DNA of 64,000 bases. It comes from Flavobacteriales bacterium. GTDB lineage: Bacteria; Bacteroidota; Bacteroidia; NS11-12g; UBA9320. Positions 47,272-55,927 of the stretch are shown here, piece after piece. The notes beneath the pieces are model-generated. The model searched no databases, was not told the origin of the DNA, and worked only from the letters and a program-made list of their open reading frames with translations. Numbering within the stretch: position 1 is the first letter of the stretch; each line of letters opens with the position of its first letter. Made by a program: the position numbers and the translations under genes. Location of the stretch: NCBI GenBank assembly GCA_020635455.1, contig JACJZT010000004.1:62001-126000 (forward strand), written 5' to 3'.

Positions 47272-47913
47272 ATAGAAAACAAAAATCCAATCAACAAGAC
47301 GGAAGATAAGTTCGATTCGAACAATTCCGACGAAGACAAGCCGCTAGTTCCGCCGACTCCTTACCAACCATATGTACGGGGTTTCAGGAGGCCGCCTGTT
47401 AAAGTGGAATTGCATAAAATCAATGAGAAAATTTCTGCCGACCCGATACGACTTGTTGGAGACAATGTGGAGAATGGTATTATTAGTTTGCGAGAGGCGA
47501 TGAATCTTGCTGACGATTTGGAGCTTGACCTGGTTGAAATATCACCTAAAGCGACCCCTCCCGTTTGTAAGATCATTGATTACAATAAATTTTTATACGA
47601 GCAAAAAAAGAAAGCGAAAGAAATAAAGGCCAATTCCACCAAGGTGGAAATTAAGGAAATACGTTTCGGACCTAATACAGATGAGCATGATATTGAATTT
47701 AAAACCAAGCATGCTGAAAAGTTTTTAAATGAAGGTCATAAAGTAAGAGCCTATGTTTTTTTCAGGGGACGAACGATCGTGTATAAAGAAAGAGGCAGTA
47801 AATTACTCAACGAATTTGCCGAAAGCTTGAGTGAACTGGCCAAAGTGGAAATGGAACCAAAAATGGAGGGAAAGAAAATGTTTATCATGCTTTCTCCCAA
47901 AAACAAAAAATAA
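47272..47913 (+). CDS. infC: Translation initiation factor IF-3, probable non-AUG start
   Basis: IF-3 binds the 30S subunit and checks start codons. The core begins at about HKINEKISADPIRLVGDN and runs to the C-terminus with the second domain. The frame is open without ATG, GTG or TTG from an in-frame stop at 47257-47259 to GTG 47404. Translation of this stretch gives a protein-like, acidic then Arg/Pro-rich extension ending RGFRRPPVKVE, similar to other IF-3 N-termini. Candidate starts are ATT 47260, overlapping the thrS stop, and ATA 47272; I use the latter (213 aa). infC is known for rare start codons that allow autoregulation. The conservative start is GTG 47404 (169 aa). Confidence 0.85.
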   Translation: MENKNPINKTEDKFDSNNSDEDKPLVPPTPYQPYVRGFRRPPVKVELHKINEKISADPIRLVGDNVENGIISLREAMNLADDLELDLVEISPKATPPVCKIIDYNKFLYEQKKKAKEIKANSTKVEIKEIRFGPNTDEHDIEFKTKHAEKFLNEGHKVRAYVFFRGRTIVYKERGSKLLNEFAESLSELAKVEMEPKMEGKKMFIMLSPKNKK

Positions 47914-47936
47914 AAAGAAATTAAGACATTACGATT

Positions 47937-48131
47937 ATGCCTAAATTAAAAACCAATTCAAGTGCAAAGAAACGATTTAAGGTTACCGCAACCGGTAAGG
48001 TTAAATACAAACATGCCTTCAAAAATCACATCCTTACCAAAAAGGACCACAAGCGTAAAAAAGGATTGGGATTACCTGCCTATGTAGATGATACCAATAT
48101 GAAGAACGTTAAATTCATGCTTAAAGTTTAA
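47937..48131 (+). CDS. rpmI: Ribosomal protein L35
   Basis: A 64-aa basic protein of the 50S subunit. It has the family start MPKLKTNSSAKKRFKVTATGKV (first 22 residues, split here by position: MPKLKTNSSAKKRF at 1-14) and the KKDHKRKKGLG core. Length is as expected. It lies 23 bp after infC and 75 bp before rplT in the standard operon order. Confidence 0.97.
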   Translation: MPKLKTNSSAKKRFKVTATGKVKYKHAFKNHILTKKDHKRKKGLGLPAYVDDTNMKNVKFMLKV

Positions 48132-48206
48132 CCAAACAAAAGACTAACCGTAAGGCAGCCAAGATTGTTGAAACATCACAACGCCTTACCTTAATCAATA
48201 AATAAA

Positions 48207-48722
48207 ATGCCACGATCAGTAAATCATGTTGCCTCAAGGGCACGAAGAAAAAGAATCCTCAAATTTGCCAAAGGCTATTGGGGACGTAGAAAAAATGTAT
48301 GGACGGTTGCTAAAAATGCCGTAGAAAAAGGTTGGACCTATGCATACAGAGACCGAAAAACAAAAAAACGCAACTTCAGGGGCTTGTGGATCCAAAGGAT
48401 CAATGCCGCTACCAGAATGCACGACCTGTCTTATTCAAAGTTTATGAGCATGGTTCACAATTCGGGTCTTGAATTGAACCGTAAAGTCCTGGCCGATCTG
48501 GCTATGAATCATCCGGATGCTTTCAAAGCCGTATTGGATCATGTAAAAGAAAATGGAGAAAAAAAGACCGTTAAGGCAAAGCCTGTAAAAGCCGCTCCAA
48601 AAGCAGTCAAAACAGCAACAAAGGCCACTACTAAAAAAGAATCGACCGCAGTTGCCGAGGAAACTCAGGCGGAAGTGAAAGTTGATGAAAAAAAGCTTGC
48701 TTCTGACGAAGAAGCGGATTAA
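48207..48722 (+). CDS. rplT: Ribosomal protein L20 with a long Lys/Ala-rich tail
   Basis: Residues 1-115 match L20, an early-assembly 23S rRNA-binding protein (start MPRSVNHVASRARRKRILK, then KGYWGRRKNVWTVAKNAVEKG). The protein is 171 aa, about 55 longer than usual. The tail from about residue 116 is low in complexity: Lys/Ala-rich with KAKPVKAAPKAVK, then acidic at the end (EKKLASDEEAD). The extra tail may be disordered. It is the last gene of the operon, followed by a strong terminator. Confidence 0.95.
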   Translation: MPRSVNHVASRARRKRILKFAKGYWGRRKNVWTVAKNAVEKGWTYAYRDRKTKKRNFRGLWIQRINAATRMHDLSYSKFMSMVHNSGLELNRKVLADLAMNHPDAFKAVLDHVKENGEKKTVKAKPVKAAPKAVKTATKATTKKESTAVAEETQAEVKVDEKKLASDEEAD

Positions 48723-48743
48723 GTTGTCAATAAATTAATTTTG

Positions 48744-48773
48744 AAAGTCCCGTTTTTACGGGGCTTTTTTTTT
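48744..48773 (+). terminator. Intrinsic terminator after rplT
   Basis: AAAGTCCCG (48744-48752) pairs with CGGGGCTTT (48759-48767), with one G-T wobble, around a TTTTTA loop, and a run of T continues to 48773. It lies 22 bp after the rplT stop. Confidence 0.88.
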
Positions 48774-49104
48774 GTCTTTGATTTGCTTCTCAAATTATGT
48801 CAATTATTTTTCAGAAAGCTGGTTTCCTGTTAACATAGATAATATAATAATCTTTAATATTTTGGTTTAAGAAACGATTGTGTTTTCCGCATTCAAATAG
48901 TTCACGATAGAATCATTTAACACGAACTGTATTGTCTTAAACACTGATTTTCATTGATTTACATTTCAATATGTTCAATTAGACCTTAAAAAGTTTGAAT
49001 AGAACATAATTTGAGCATTATGTATACATGAATTGCAGTTTGGGAACAATTATTTCATTCAGATTTAGGTCCAATTAACCTTTGTGTAAACCAAATAACA
49101 AACC
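48774..49104. other. AT-rich intergenic region before the Cys/His-repeat gene
   Basis: No gene, RNA or repeat was recognised in this 331-bp spacer. Near its end AACCTTTG (49074-49081) is a one-mismatch -7 box that would start transcription about 15-20 bases before ATG 49105. No matching -33 element is clear. Confidence 0.5.
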
Positions 49105-51618
49105 ATGAATAAAATTAACTTGTCTTCAAAAAGGTTTCTAGCCATTTTTTCATTATTTTTATCCACATTCATTGTGAAAACTTTGCAAGCTCAAAGCATT
49201 CCACAATATGCTGAATGTAACATTCAGATTACAAACTGCCAGGACATTACAGTTACCACTTCCGGTAATTGTAGCCCTATGGTGGTTACTTACCCGGATA
49301 TAGCTCGTAACAAATACACCGACAGCTTAAATCATCTCATAACCTACACGTATGTTATGTCAGGTGCCACCACAAGATCCGGAAACGGAACCGGAAGCGG
49401 ACAGGTATTCAATACCGGCTTAACCAATGTAACCGTTACAGCATGGGTGCCTCTTATTGTAAACGGGGCACCTAAATGCGAAAAAATCAAATGCAACTTT
49501 ACAACCACGGTAATTTGTCCTCCTTGTTCAAGACCAATATTATCTTGCCCTGCAGATATAGATGAAAATACAGAATCCGGAAAATGTGGTTCAAAAGTAG
49601 AATATGCAGCGTCGATTTCAGGTGAAACATCCGTCTCGTATCAATTTAGTGGTGCCACCAACGGAAGTGGCTCCGGTACGGGAAGTGGAAGCTTTTTCAA
49701 TACCGGAGAAACCATTGTGACGTTGACTGCAACAAATGATTGTGGTTCAGAAGTTTGTAGTTTTAGTATAAATATTACTGACAAAGAAATTCCAAATGCA
49801 GTTTGTAAAAATATTGAAATTAATCTCTCAAATGGCTTTGCAACGATTTCGCCTGGTGACATAGATGCAGGAAGTACTGATAATTGTGGAATTGTAAAAC
49901 GAAGCATTAGTAAATCTGATTTTAGTTGTGCCAATATCGGATCAAACAAAGTTGAACTAAAACTTGAAGATGCAGCCGGAAATATAAGCTATTGCGAAGC
50001 AGTTGTAACAGTTAATGGAATTGTTCCGGAAGTGGAAATAATTCAAAATAATACCGGTTTTTGCGAAGGTGAGATCGAACTTATTGCGAATGCGGAAGGA
50101 GGAAATTCTTTCAGTTATTTATGGTCTACGAACGAAACAACTCAGAACATTTCAATATCATCCGATGGAAATTACACTGTATCTGTAACTAACGAGTTTG
50201 GATGTTCGGCAGGGGATAACATTACAGTTGATTATAAAGCTCCATCTACTTTGGCAGCATACACGATCATTGCAAAAGAAAAAGTGTACCTAAAATATTC
50301 TTCAAATCTTAAATCCGGTGGTTCAGGGGTTCAGGATGAGGATGGTAAAATCTATGTAAAAGGAAATTCATCCATAAGTGGAACCGGAACTTTTGCTGAG
50401 GCTGTGAATATTGAAGTTGATAATAGCAGCACAGTAGATAAGCAGATTAATTCTGCATTCGACCTGACTTTACCGGATTTTATCTATAATCCTTATTGTG
50501 AAAACGAATGCGAGAGCAAATATCATAATAATTGCAGTTCAGAATGTAAAGATGGCAGGCATTCACATTGTAAATCAAGTTGTAAGGAGAAGAATCACAG
50601 CAAACGTTGCCGCAGTAAGTACCATAAATATTGTAAGAAAGATTGTAAAAATAATAAACATATTCATTGTAAATCCACCTGCAAGTCAAATTCACACAAC
50701 CATTGTAAAAGCTCTAATTGTTCTGAAGACGACCATCATCATTGCAGTGAAAAATGTCACAGCAAGTATCACAAAAAATGCAATAGTAAATGTAAAAATT
50801 CTAATCACGTTCATTGCAAATCGTATTGCAGTAACCATGATCACAATCATTGCCAGAACAGCAATTGTGAATCGTCATCAAACGACATCACTGTTGGCAG
50901 CAATAAGTCAGTAACACTCAATGATTCAATTTATGGAAATATTACCTTAGGCAAAAACAGTACCGTAACCTTTACGAGTCCGGTTATCTATGCAAAAAGC
51001 ATAAAGACAAGTTATGATGCCGAAATCAATTTTAAATCAGATTGTATAAAACTTATGGTTTGTCAGGATATTTCACTGAATAAAGGAAATTCATTCAATC
51101 CAGGAAACAAGTCTTTGCTCGCCTATGTTGAAAAAAGTTTTACGGCCGAAGAAGGAACAACCGTAAACTCATCCATATACAGTATGGAAAACATTGTAAG
51201 TGAAGGTTCTTCCTGTAAAACAAATCAAATGAAAGGAATCTTTATTGCTGAAAATGTTGAAAGCAAATATACCAATTGGAACAAAATTGATAATTGCGGA
51301 ACCTGTAAACAGTTCAAAAAGACTTCTTTTGCTGACGAAGGCCTTGAAAACCTTTTAAATCCTGAATCAATTTCTGTGAATATCTACCCTAACCCCAGCA
51401 AAGGGTTTTTTGGGATCGATCTTATTACACAAAGTACAGGAACGGTTAATATATCCGTTACAGACCTTATGGGCAGAGTTGTTTTTAAAGAAAGTAAATA
51501 TGTTTCGGGACCGGATTATATTGCCATCAACCTTACTGACGGTATTGCCGGTCAATATATTGTAAAGGTTGAATTAAAAGGGAAAGTATATATGGATAGA
51601 ATAATGCTGGTTAAGTAA
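49105..51618 (+). CDS. Secreted modular protein with a Cys/His repeat and T9SS sorting domain
   Basis: An 837-aa exported protein. A signal peptide (about 1-30) is followed by two related modules with SGAT-x-GSG-like loops and NTG (about residues 75-135 and 170-225). Then come an HYR-like domain around 230-305, an Ig-like domain to 375, and a beta-structured part. Residues 465-588 form a 12-residue repeat rich in Cys, His, Lys and Ser. A second beta-structured segment resembling polymer-forming or beta-helix proteins follows (about 592-735). The final 80 residues are a T9SS type A sorting domain (VNIYPNPSKG to DRIMLVK). The protein should be surface-attached or secreted. The repeat suggests metal binding or a cross-linked fibre. 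I know no matching family for the repeat. Confidence 0.88.
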   Translation: MNKINLSSKRFLAIFSLFLSTFIVKTLQAQSIPQYAECNIQITNCQDITVTTSGNCSPMVVTYPDIARNKYTDSLNHLITYTYVMSGATTRSGNGTGSGQVFNTGLTNVTVTAWVPLIVNGAPKCEKIKCNFTTTVICPPCSRPILSCPADIDENTESGKCGSKVEYAASISGETSVSYQFSGATNGSGSGTGSGSFFNTGETIVTLTATNDCGSEVCSFSINITDKEIPNAVCKNIEINLSNGFATISPGDIDAGSTDNCGIVKRSISKSDFSCANIGSNKVELKLEDAAGNISYCEAVVTVNGIVPEVEIIQNNTGFCEGEIELIANAEGGNSFSYLWSTNETTQNISISSDGNYTVSVTNEFGCSAGDNITVDYKAPSTLAAYTIIAKEKVYLKYSSNLKSGGSGVQDEDGKIYVKGNSSISGTGTFAEAVNIEVDNSSTVDKQINSAFDLTLPDFIYNPYCENECESKYHNNCSSECKDGRHSHCKSSCKEKNHSKRCRSKYHKYCKKDCKNNKHIHCKSTCKSNSHNHCKSSNCSEDDHHHCSEKCHSKYHKKCNSKCKNSNHVHCKSYCSNHDHNHCQNSNCESSSNDITVGSNKSVTLNDSIYGNITLGKNSTVTFTSPVIYAKSIKTSYDAEINFKSDCIKLMVCQDISLNKGNSFNPGNKSLLAYVEKSFTAEEGTTVNSSIYSMENIVSEGSSCKTNQMKGIFIAENVESKYTNWNKIDNCGTCKQFKKTSFADEGLENLLNPESISVNIYPNPSKGFFGIDLITQSTGTVNISVTDLMGRVVFKESKYVSGPDYIAINLTDGIAGQYIVKVELKGKVYMDRIMLVK
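50497..50868 (+). repeat. Tandem 36-bp coding repeat, C-x3-C-x4-H-x-H
   Basis: Residues 465-588 of the secreted protein contain 21 Cys and 19 His in about ten units. Most units are exactly 12 residues (for example CSSECKDGRHSH, CKSTCKSNSHNH, CNSKCKNSNHVH), a few 8 or 13. The DNA is diverged between units, so the array is old and its pattern held by selection rather than by recent slippage. Confidence 0.9.
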
Positions 51619-51943
51619 TTAAGAATACTGTTAAATTTATGAAAAGAGGTTGTCTTTAATGGACAACCTTTTTTATTACCTTCCTTTTTTGAAGTTCGAA
51701 TAATTTCTTTTATCAACGTTCGTGTTTTATAGTATCCCTCCCATAATAATTTATCATTCAGAACATCTTTGCAAAAAAATCGCAAATTTCATACCATTGT
51801 AAGTATCATTGTCCTCAAATTACGTATTCTTTTCAGGTACTTAAAGTCAACAAACCATGATATTGAAAGGAATCTTTCATCACCGAGTGGACCTGGAAAA
51901 GAGTTCGAATTATTATAAAAAATAATTTTAAACATCAAAGCTC
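51619..51943. other. Intergenic region between the Cys/His-repeat and cupin genes
   Basis: Apart from the terminator at 51642-51674, this 325-bp spacer holds nothing I can support. A 22-codon open frame from ATG 51857 ends just before the cupin gene and could be a leader peptide or chance. No exact TAnnTTTG box is visible. Confidence 0.4.
51642..51674 (+). terminator. Intrinsic terminator after the Cys/His-repeat gene
   Basis: AGGTTGTC (51647-51654) pairs perfectly with GACAACCT (51662-51669), loop TTTAATG, extended by an A run on the left and a T run on the right. It would work in either direction. Confidence 0.88.
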
Positions 51944-52345
51944 ATGCACAAATTAATCCTTTCTACACTCTTTATTTCATTGTTCTCTCATGTCACCGCT
52001 CAAACCCACCTTAACACCGATACGATCAGCGATAATCCTGTTAACAAAATACTGGTCAGAGCTGTTGCCTCCGACAGCCTTAGCAGCACCTTCATTATTT
52101 TTATCGGTGATGAAGTAAAACCCCATTATCACCAATTTCATACCGAAAACGTTATGGTGATTGAGGGTGAGGGTGAAATGTCACTTGATGGAAAAATTTT
52201 TAAGGTAAAAAAAGGTGACCTGATCGTTATTCCGGCAGGTACAATTCACTCTGTTTTACCATTAAAGGGTAAAACCTTAAAGGTTATTTCCGTGCAGTCC
52301 CCGTATTTTGACGGAAGCGATAGGATTTTGGTTGATCAGAGGTAG
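51944..52345 (+). CDS. Exported cupin-domain protein
   Basis: The 133-aa protein has a signal peptide (cut after about residue 19, VTA). One cupin barrel follows, with metal ligands His61, His63 and Glu68 in motif 1 and His102 in motif 2 (GDLIVIPAGTIH). All four positions are filled, so it should bind a metal such as iron or manganese in the periplasm. The function, as a small enzyme or sensor, is unknown. It converges with the SprE-like gene and overlaps it by 10 bp. Confidence 0.9.
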   Translation: MHKLILSTLFISLFSHVTAQTHLNTDTISDNPVNKILVRAVASDSLSSTFIIFIGDEVKPHYHQFHTENVMVIEGEGEMSLDGKIFKVKKGDLIVIPAGTIHSVLPLKGKTLKVISVQSPYFDGSDRILVDQR

Positions 52346-54906
52346 ATCTTTTTAAAGAATTTCAAATATTCAGTATCGTCCATATCCTTAAGAATGGTTT
52401 TGAAATTGTCCGTGGAAATAATAAAGTAATTTACATTTTCCGGCATCTCCGGAATGAACTCTTTAAAATTTTGACTAAAAGACTTGTAATAATTCAGTCC
52501 ATCCGATTTGCTGTTAAGTATTTCAACATTTAACATGTCTTTGGTTCCTAGCAAAAAGGACTTGATCTTAAGTCCGTCTTTTGCATGATATTTCATGTTG
52601 TAGTTAGACAAGGCAGCTTTCAGGCGGTCTGCTGTTCCTTCATCGGTAACCAGACAAAAATAATGTTTCTGGTTTGCATCGTAGGTAAAACGGGAATTGG
52701 GGTCCATTTTAGCCATCTTGTCCCTGTTTTCAAGAACATCGATGGTATACGATGCTCTGTCGGCAATTTCGGTACCCGGGTAGTTCTTAACAATCTCCTT
52801 CAACAACTCAACGAATCGTTTAAGAGAATCCGTTTTCGCGACGGCCAATGCGTATAAATAATCAAATTTTGCCTGATAGGCGTTTCCGGCATATTTTGCA
52901 TCCACGGCAGCCTTAATGGATTTAACCAGTGAGTAATCCTTGTTCTTAAGGGCTTCGTACATTTTCTCGTATGCTTCAAGAACTTCCCTTTTCTCATTTT
53001 GAACATCCTGCTTCACAGTTTTCTTTTCATCTTTTGGCTGAAATACCTGGTTGAATGCAGAGTTCGGATATTTTTCTGAGAGCTTCTTCTTGGTTTGCCT
53101 GGTATTTAAACTGTCTTTTAAAGCATCATAACATTTAACCATATAAAACAAAATTTCAGCTTCATATTGATTCTCAGGATAAAGTTTATTGGCTTCGCTA
53201 AAATGAAAAATGGCCTGTTTGTATTCCTTTAGTTTTTCGTAATAGATCTTACCTGATTCAAAATGTCCATCAAGAATTTTCTTATTTGCAAGTGCCTTGT
53301 CTGATTCAGTAAAAGGAATGTTAGAATAATATTTTTTCAGCTCTTCAGATACCGAATTTCCACCGGGAGTATCTTTTTTTATATCCTTACCCGGATCATC
53401 TGCAGTATCCTTGTTCTCGATTTCTGTAGCCGGAGTACTCTCTTTTTTTATGGAGGATATCCTCCAGTTGTCGGTAAGTTTTCTCTTGCCCCATCGCCTT
53501 ACGAACTCATTGTATTCTCTCCCAAGCAGAGCCTTATTCTCAAATATGAACTGATTGGTGCCACCATAATTGGTAGTCGTGTTGATCGGCAAACTGCTGG
53601 TATTGATGCTTTCATTTTTTTCCTTCTGCTCTGCCTCTTTCTTTAACAGATCTTGTTCAAATTTATAGATCTTCTTAATTCTTTCATCAAGATCAGTTGG
53701 ACTTAAGCCGGCAAGATCCAATAAGCTGTCGTTGGTGTGTATTTTTATCAAATGATCGATCAGGGTGGACAAAACCGATTGCTGTAATTTTATTTTTTCG
53801 TATTCAGGATGGGTTTCGGTAATGAACATGGCTGTACTGTCGAAAAATTTCTGCGACATTCGATAATTTTTATCGTTGTAATACAATTTGGCTATGTTGA
53901 GGTAAGCATTGGCTTTTAGGTCTTGATTTTTTGTAGACTTTCTCACCGCCATCTGATAATTCTTAATGGCACTGACGGTGTTTCCGTCTGCCTTGTCAAG
54001 ATTCCCCAATTCAAAATACAACTGATCATAATAATCGATGTTTTTATCGTCCCGAAGCATTTTTTTCAAATTTCTCCTGCTCTCTCTTGTATCCGTTTTG
54101 CCACTAAGAGCATTGGCTTTCACGATCCCTATACTCGACTGAAATGCAAATTCATAAGGTGAATTGGTTCTAACCACTTTACGGTAATGCTTTTTTGCAA
54201 GCTCGTAATCTTCTGTTATCATGTAAAGCTGAGCCAAAAGAAAATCCATACGATATCTAAGGGTTTTATCACGTGTACCCGACAAACCGAGTTCAAGATA
54301 CTTCTGTGCTTCCTTGTACAAACCCATTTTGGCATAAATATCTCCGGCTATGCAATTAAGGTTGTCTTTTAATCGGGCAGGAAACACCTCATCTCTTTGA
54401 AAGGTTTTGTACAGGGCTTCTGCATCGTTGATCTTGTTCTGCCGAACCAATGTTTTAATGATCCAGATCTTGGCATCGTAACTAATATTCCGGTCTGAAT
54501 ATTGTGAATTCACAAACTGGAAAGCCTCATCCGCAGAAAAATAATCTCCCTTAAAAAAATGAGCTTTACCTATTAATAAAAAACAATCATCTACCCACTT
54601 ACTCCTGCTTCTTTTGCTTATTACAACGGAGGCTTTTTTAAGAACTTCCTCCATCTTAGGTTTATTGGAAGAAGCCGATGCGGCATCGCCATAAGGATAT
54701 ACCTCAATCAGTTTGGTAAAATCATCAACATGCGATTTTGAAAGGTCTTCAATGGTTTCGATTATGATCTTTTCACCGTGGTAATACACGTTATAATGTG
54801 CCACCATATTGCTCCACTGCCTCCTGAACCAAGTGTTCTTGGTTTGACCGATTGCATAGAGTTGACAAAAAAGTAATGCGGAAAATATTAAAAATTTCTT
54901 GTGCAA
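52336..54906 (-). CDS. sprE: SprE/PorW-like tetratricopeptide protein of the T9SS
   Basis: The 856-aa protein starts at TTG 54906 and has an N-terminal signal peptide ending AIG. The first mature segment, NTWFRRQWSNMVAHYNVYYHG, is the family hallmark. Many TPR-like helix pairs follow (about residues 95-400 and 535-740), with a charged linker around 415-530, and a C-terminal domain. SprE/PorW is needed for T9SS function and gliding. Homologues are usually lipoproteins, but no proper lipobox is present here: the Cys at position 14 is preceded by LLF. It diverges from the M23-bactofilin-AtpZ genes, a neighbourhood I recall as conserved. Confidence 0.85.
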   Translation of the reverse strand: MHKKFLIFSALLFCQLYAIGQTKNTWFRRQWSNMVAHYNVYYHGEKIIIETIEDLSKSHVDDFTKLIEVYPYGDAASASSNKPKMEEVLKKASVVISKRSRSKWVDDCFLLIGKAHFFKGDYFSADEAFQFVNSQYSDRNISYDAKIWIIKTLVRQNKINDAEALYKTFQRDEVFPARLKDNLNCIAGDIYAKMGLYKEAQKYLELGLSGTRDKTLRYRMDFLLAQLYMITEDYELAKKHYRKVVRTNSPYEFAFQSSIGIVKANALSGKTDTRESRRNLKKMLRDDKNIDYYDQLYFELGNLDKADGNTVSAIKNYQMAVRKSTKNQDLKANAYLNIAKLYYNDKNYRMSQKFFDSTAMFITETHPEYEKIKLQQSVLSTLIDHLIKIHTNDSLLDLAGLSPTDLDERIKKIYKFEQDLLKKEAEQKEKNESINTSSLPINTTTNYGGTNQFIFENKALLGREYNEFVRRWGKRKLTDNWRISSIKKESTPATEIENKDTADDPGKDIKKDTPGGNSVSEELKKYYSNIPFTESDKALANKKILDGHFESGKIYYEKLKEYKQAIFHFSEANKLYPENQYEAEILFYMVKCYDALKDSLNTRQTKKKLSEKYPNSAFNQVFQPKDEKKTVKQDVQNEKREVLEAYEKMYEALKNKDYSLVKSIKAAVDAKYAGNAYQAKFDYLYALAVAKTDSLKRFVELLKEIVKNYPGTEIADRASYTIDVLENRDKMAKMDPNSRFTYDANQKHYFCLVTDEGTADRLKAALSNYNMKYHAKDGLKIKSFLLGTKDMLNVEILNSKSDGLNYYKSFSQNFKEFIPEMPENVNYFIISTDNFKTILKDMDDTEYLKFFKKIYL

Positions 54907-55009
54907 ATGTTAGATGCTTAATTAGCTATTTAGTATATAACTTTGTAACTGCAAAAATATTTCTTTATACCGTAAAATTAACATCATTCTTAACAACTAT
55001 TGAACTTGC

Positions 55010-55861
55010 ATGATTCTTAAGGATTTCAGAAAAAACTTCAGCAGAAGATTTCGCACTCATTACATACTGGTTCTCAGAAGTAAAGAAACCCTGGAAGACA
55101 AGCTTACGGTAACTCTTACACCACTAAACGTAGTGCTGCTTTTCAGTGGTGTTCTGGTGCTTTTTTCGGTGTTGATCCTTTTCTTATTGACCCGAACCCC
55201 TCTTAAGGAATATGTATATGGAAATGAGGAGCAGAAAAGGAAAACTGAAATTCTGGAACTTAGCTACCTTAAAGACACCATGGAGCGTGAGATCATGGCC
55301 ATGGAAACCGAGAGAAAAAATCTTCTTACCATTCTAATGGGAAGAGATTCAATATATGAAACGGCTCCTAAACCGGATACCGGAGATCAGATTGAAGTGA
55401 GGGATTTCGACAAGATCAGTGAGGAAGAAGAAGAATTCAGGAAATTGCTTGAAAGTGGCGAACTTAGTAAAATGAGTGCGGTACCATATTCGGGCAGTAA
55501 TTTTTACACACCTCTTCAAGGCCATATTACCGATACTTTTAATGTTAAGACAAAGCATTTTGCCCTGGACATTGTGGCACCCAAAAACACTCCGGTCAAA
55601 AGCATACTTAACGGAACGGTGATCTTAAGTACCTGGACACCGGACAACGGCAATGTTCTTATCATTCAACATGCCAACAATTTTATATCTGTTTACAAAC
55701 ACAACGCAGCAATTTTAAAAGAAACCGGAGGTTTTGTTACAGCAGGTGAACCTGTGGCACTGGTGGGCAACACCGGTGAATTATCTTCGGGGTATCATTT
55801 GCATTTTGAACTGTGGCAGAAAGGAATTCCGGTCAATCCAAAGGATTTTATTCTTTTTTGA
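55010..55861 (+). CDS. M23 family metallopeptidase, membrane-anchored
   Basis: A 283-aa protein with one membrane helix (residues 41-61), a coiled coil (about 70-110), an acidic linker and a LytM domain (about 165-280). Zinc and catalytic residues are His183 and Asp187 (HFALD), His231, and His263/His265 (YHLHF). All are present, so it should cut peptidoglycan cross-bridges. It is followed by bactofilin, a usual partner of M23 enzymes in cell-shape control. Confidence 0.93.
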   Translation: MILKDFRKNFSRRFRTHYILVLRSKETLEDKLTVTLTPLNVVLLFSGVLVLFSVLILFLLTRTPLKEYVYGNEEQKRKTEILELSYLKDTMEREIMAMETERKNLLTILMGRDSIYETAPKPDTGDQIEVRDFDKISEEEEEFRKLLESGELSKMSAVPYSGSNFYTPLQGHITDTFNVKTKHFALDIVAPKNTPVKSILNGTVILSTWTPDNGNVLIIQHANNFISVYKHNAAILKETGGFVTAGEPVALVGNTGELSSGYHLHFELWQKGIPVNPKDFILF

Positions 55862-55927
55862 TCTTTAAAAAAAGGTTCCTGTACTATCGCATTCCATGAA
55901 TGGCTATTAAATCTTATATTCGCGCTC

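Noticed and set aside
50498..50914. A 138-codon frame rich in Ile, Val and Asn over the Cys/His repeat
   Set aside because: It is the +2 frame of the repeat in the secreted protein; the low-complexity translation and the well-formed parent frame show it is a shadow.
51552..51785. A 77-codon minus-strand frame after the Cys/His-repeat gene
   Set aside because: It runs through the intrinsic terminator and into the sorting domain coding region; no protein-like composition.
51857..51925. A 22-codon frame before the cupin gene
   Set aside because: Too short, no homology I recognise, and no promoter box; kept only as a note in the intergenic entry.
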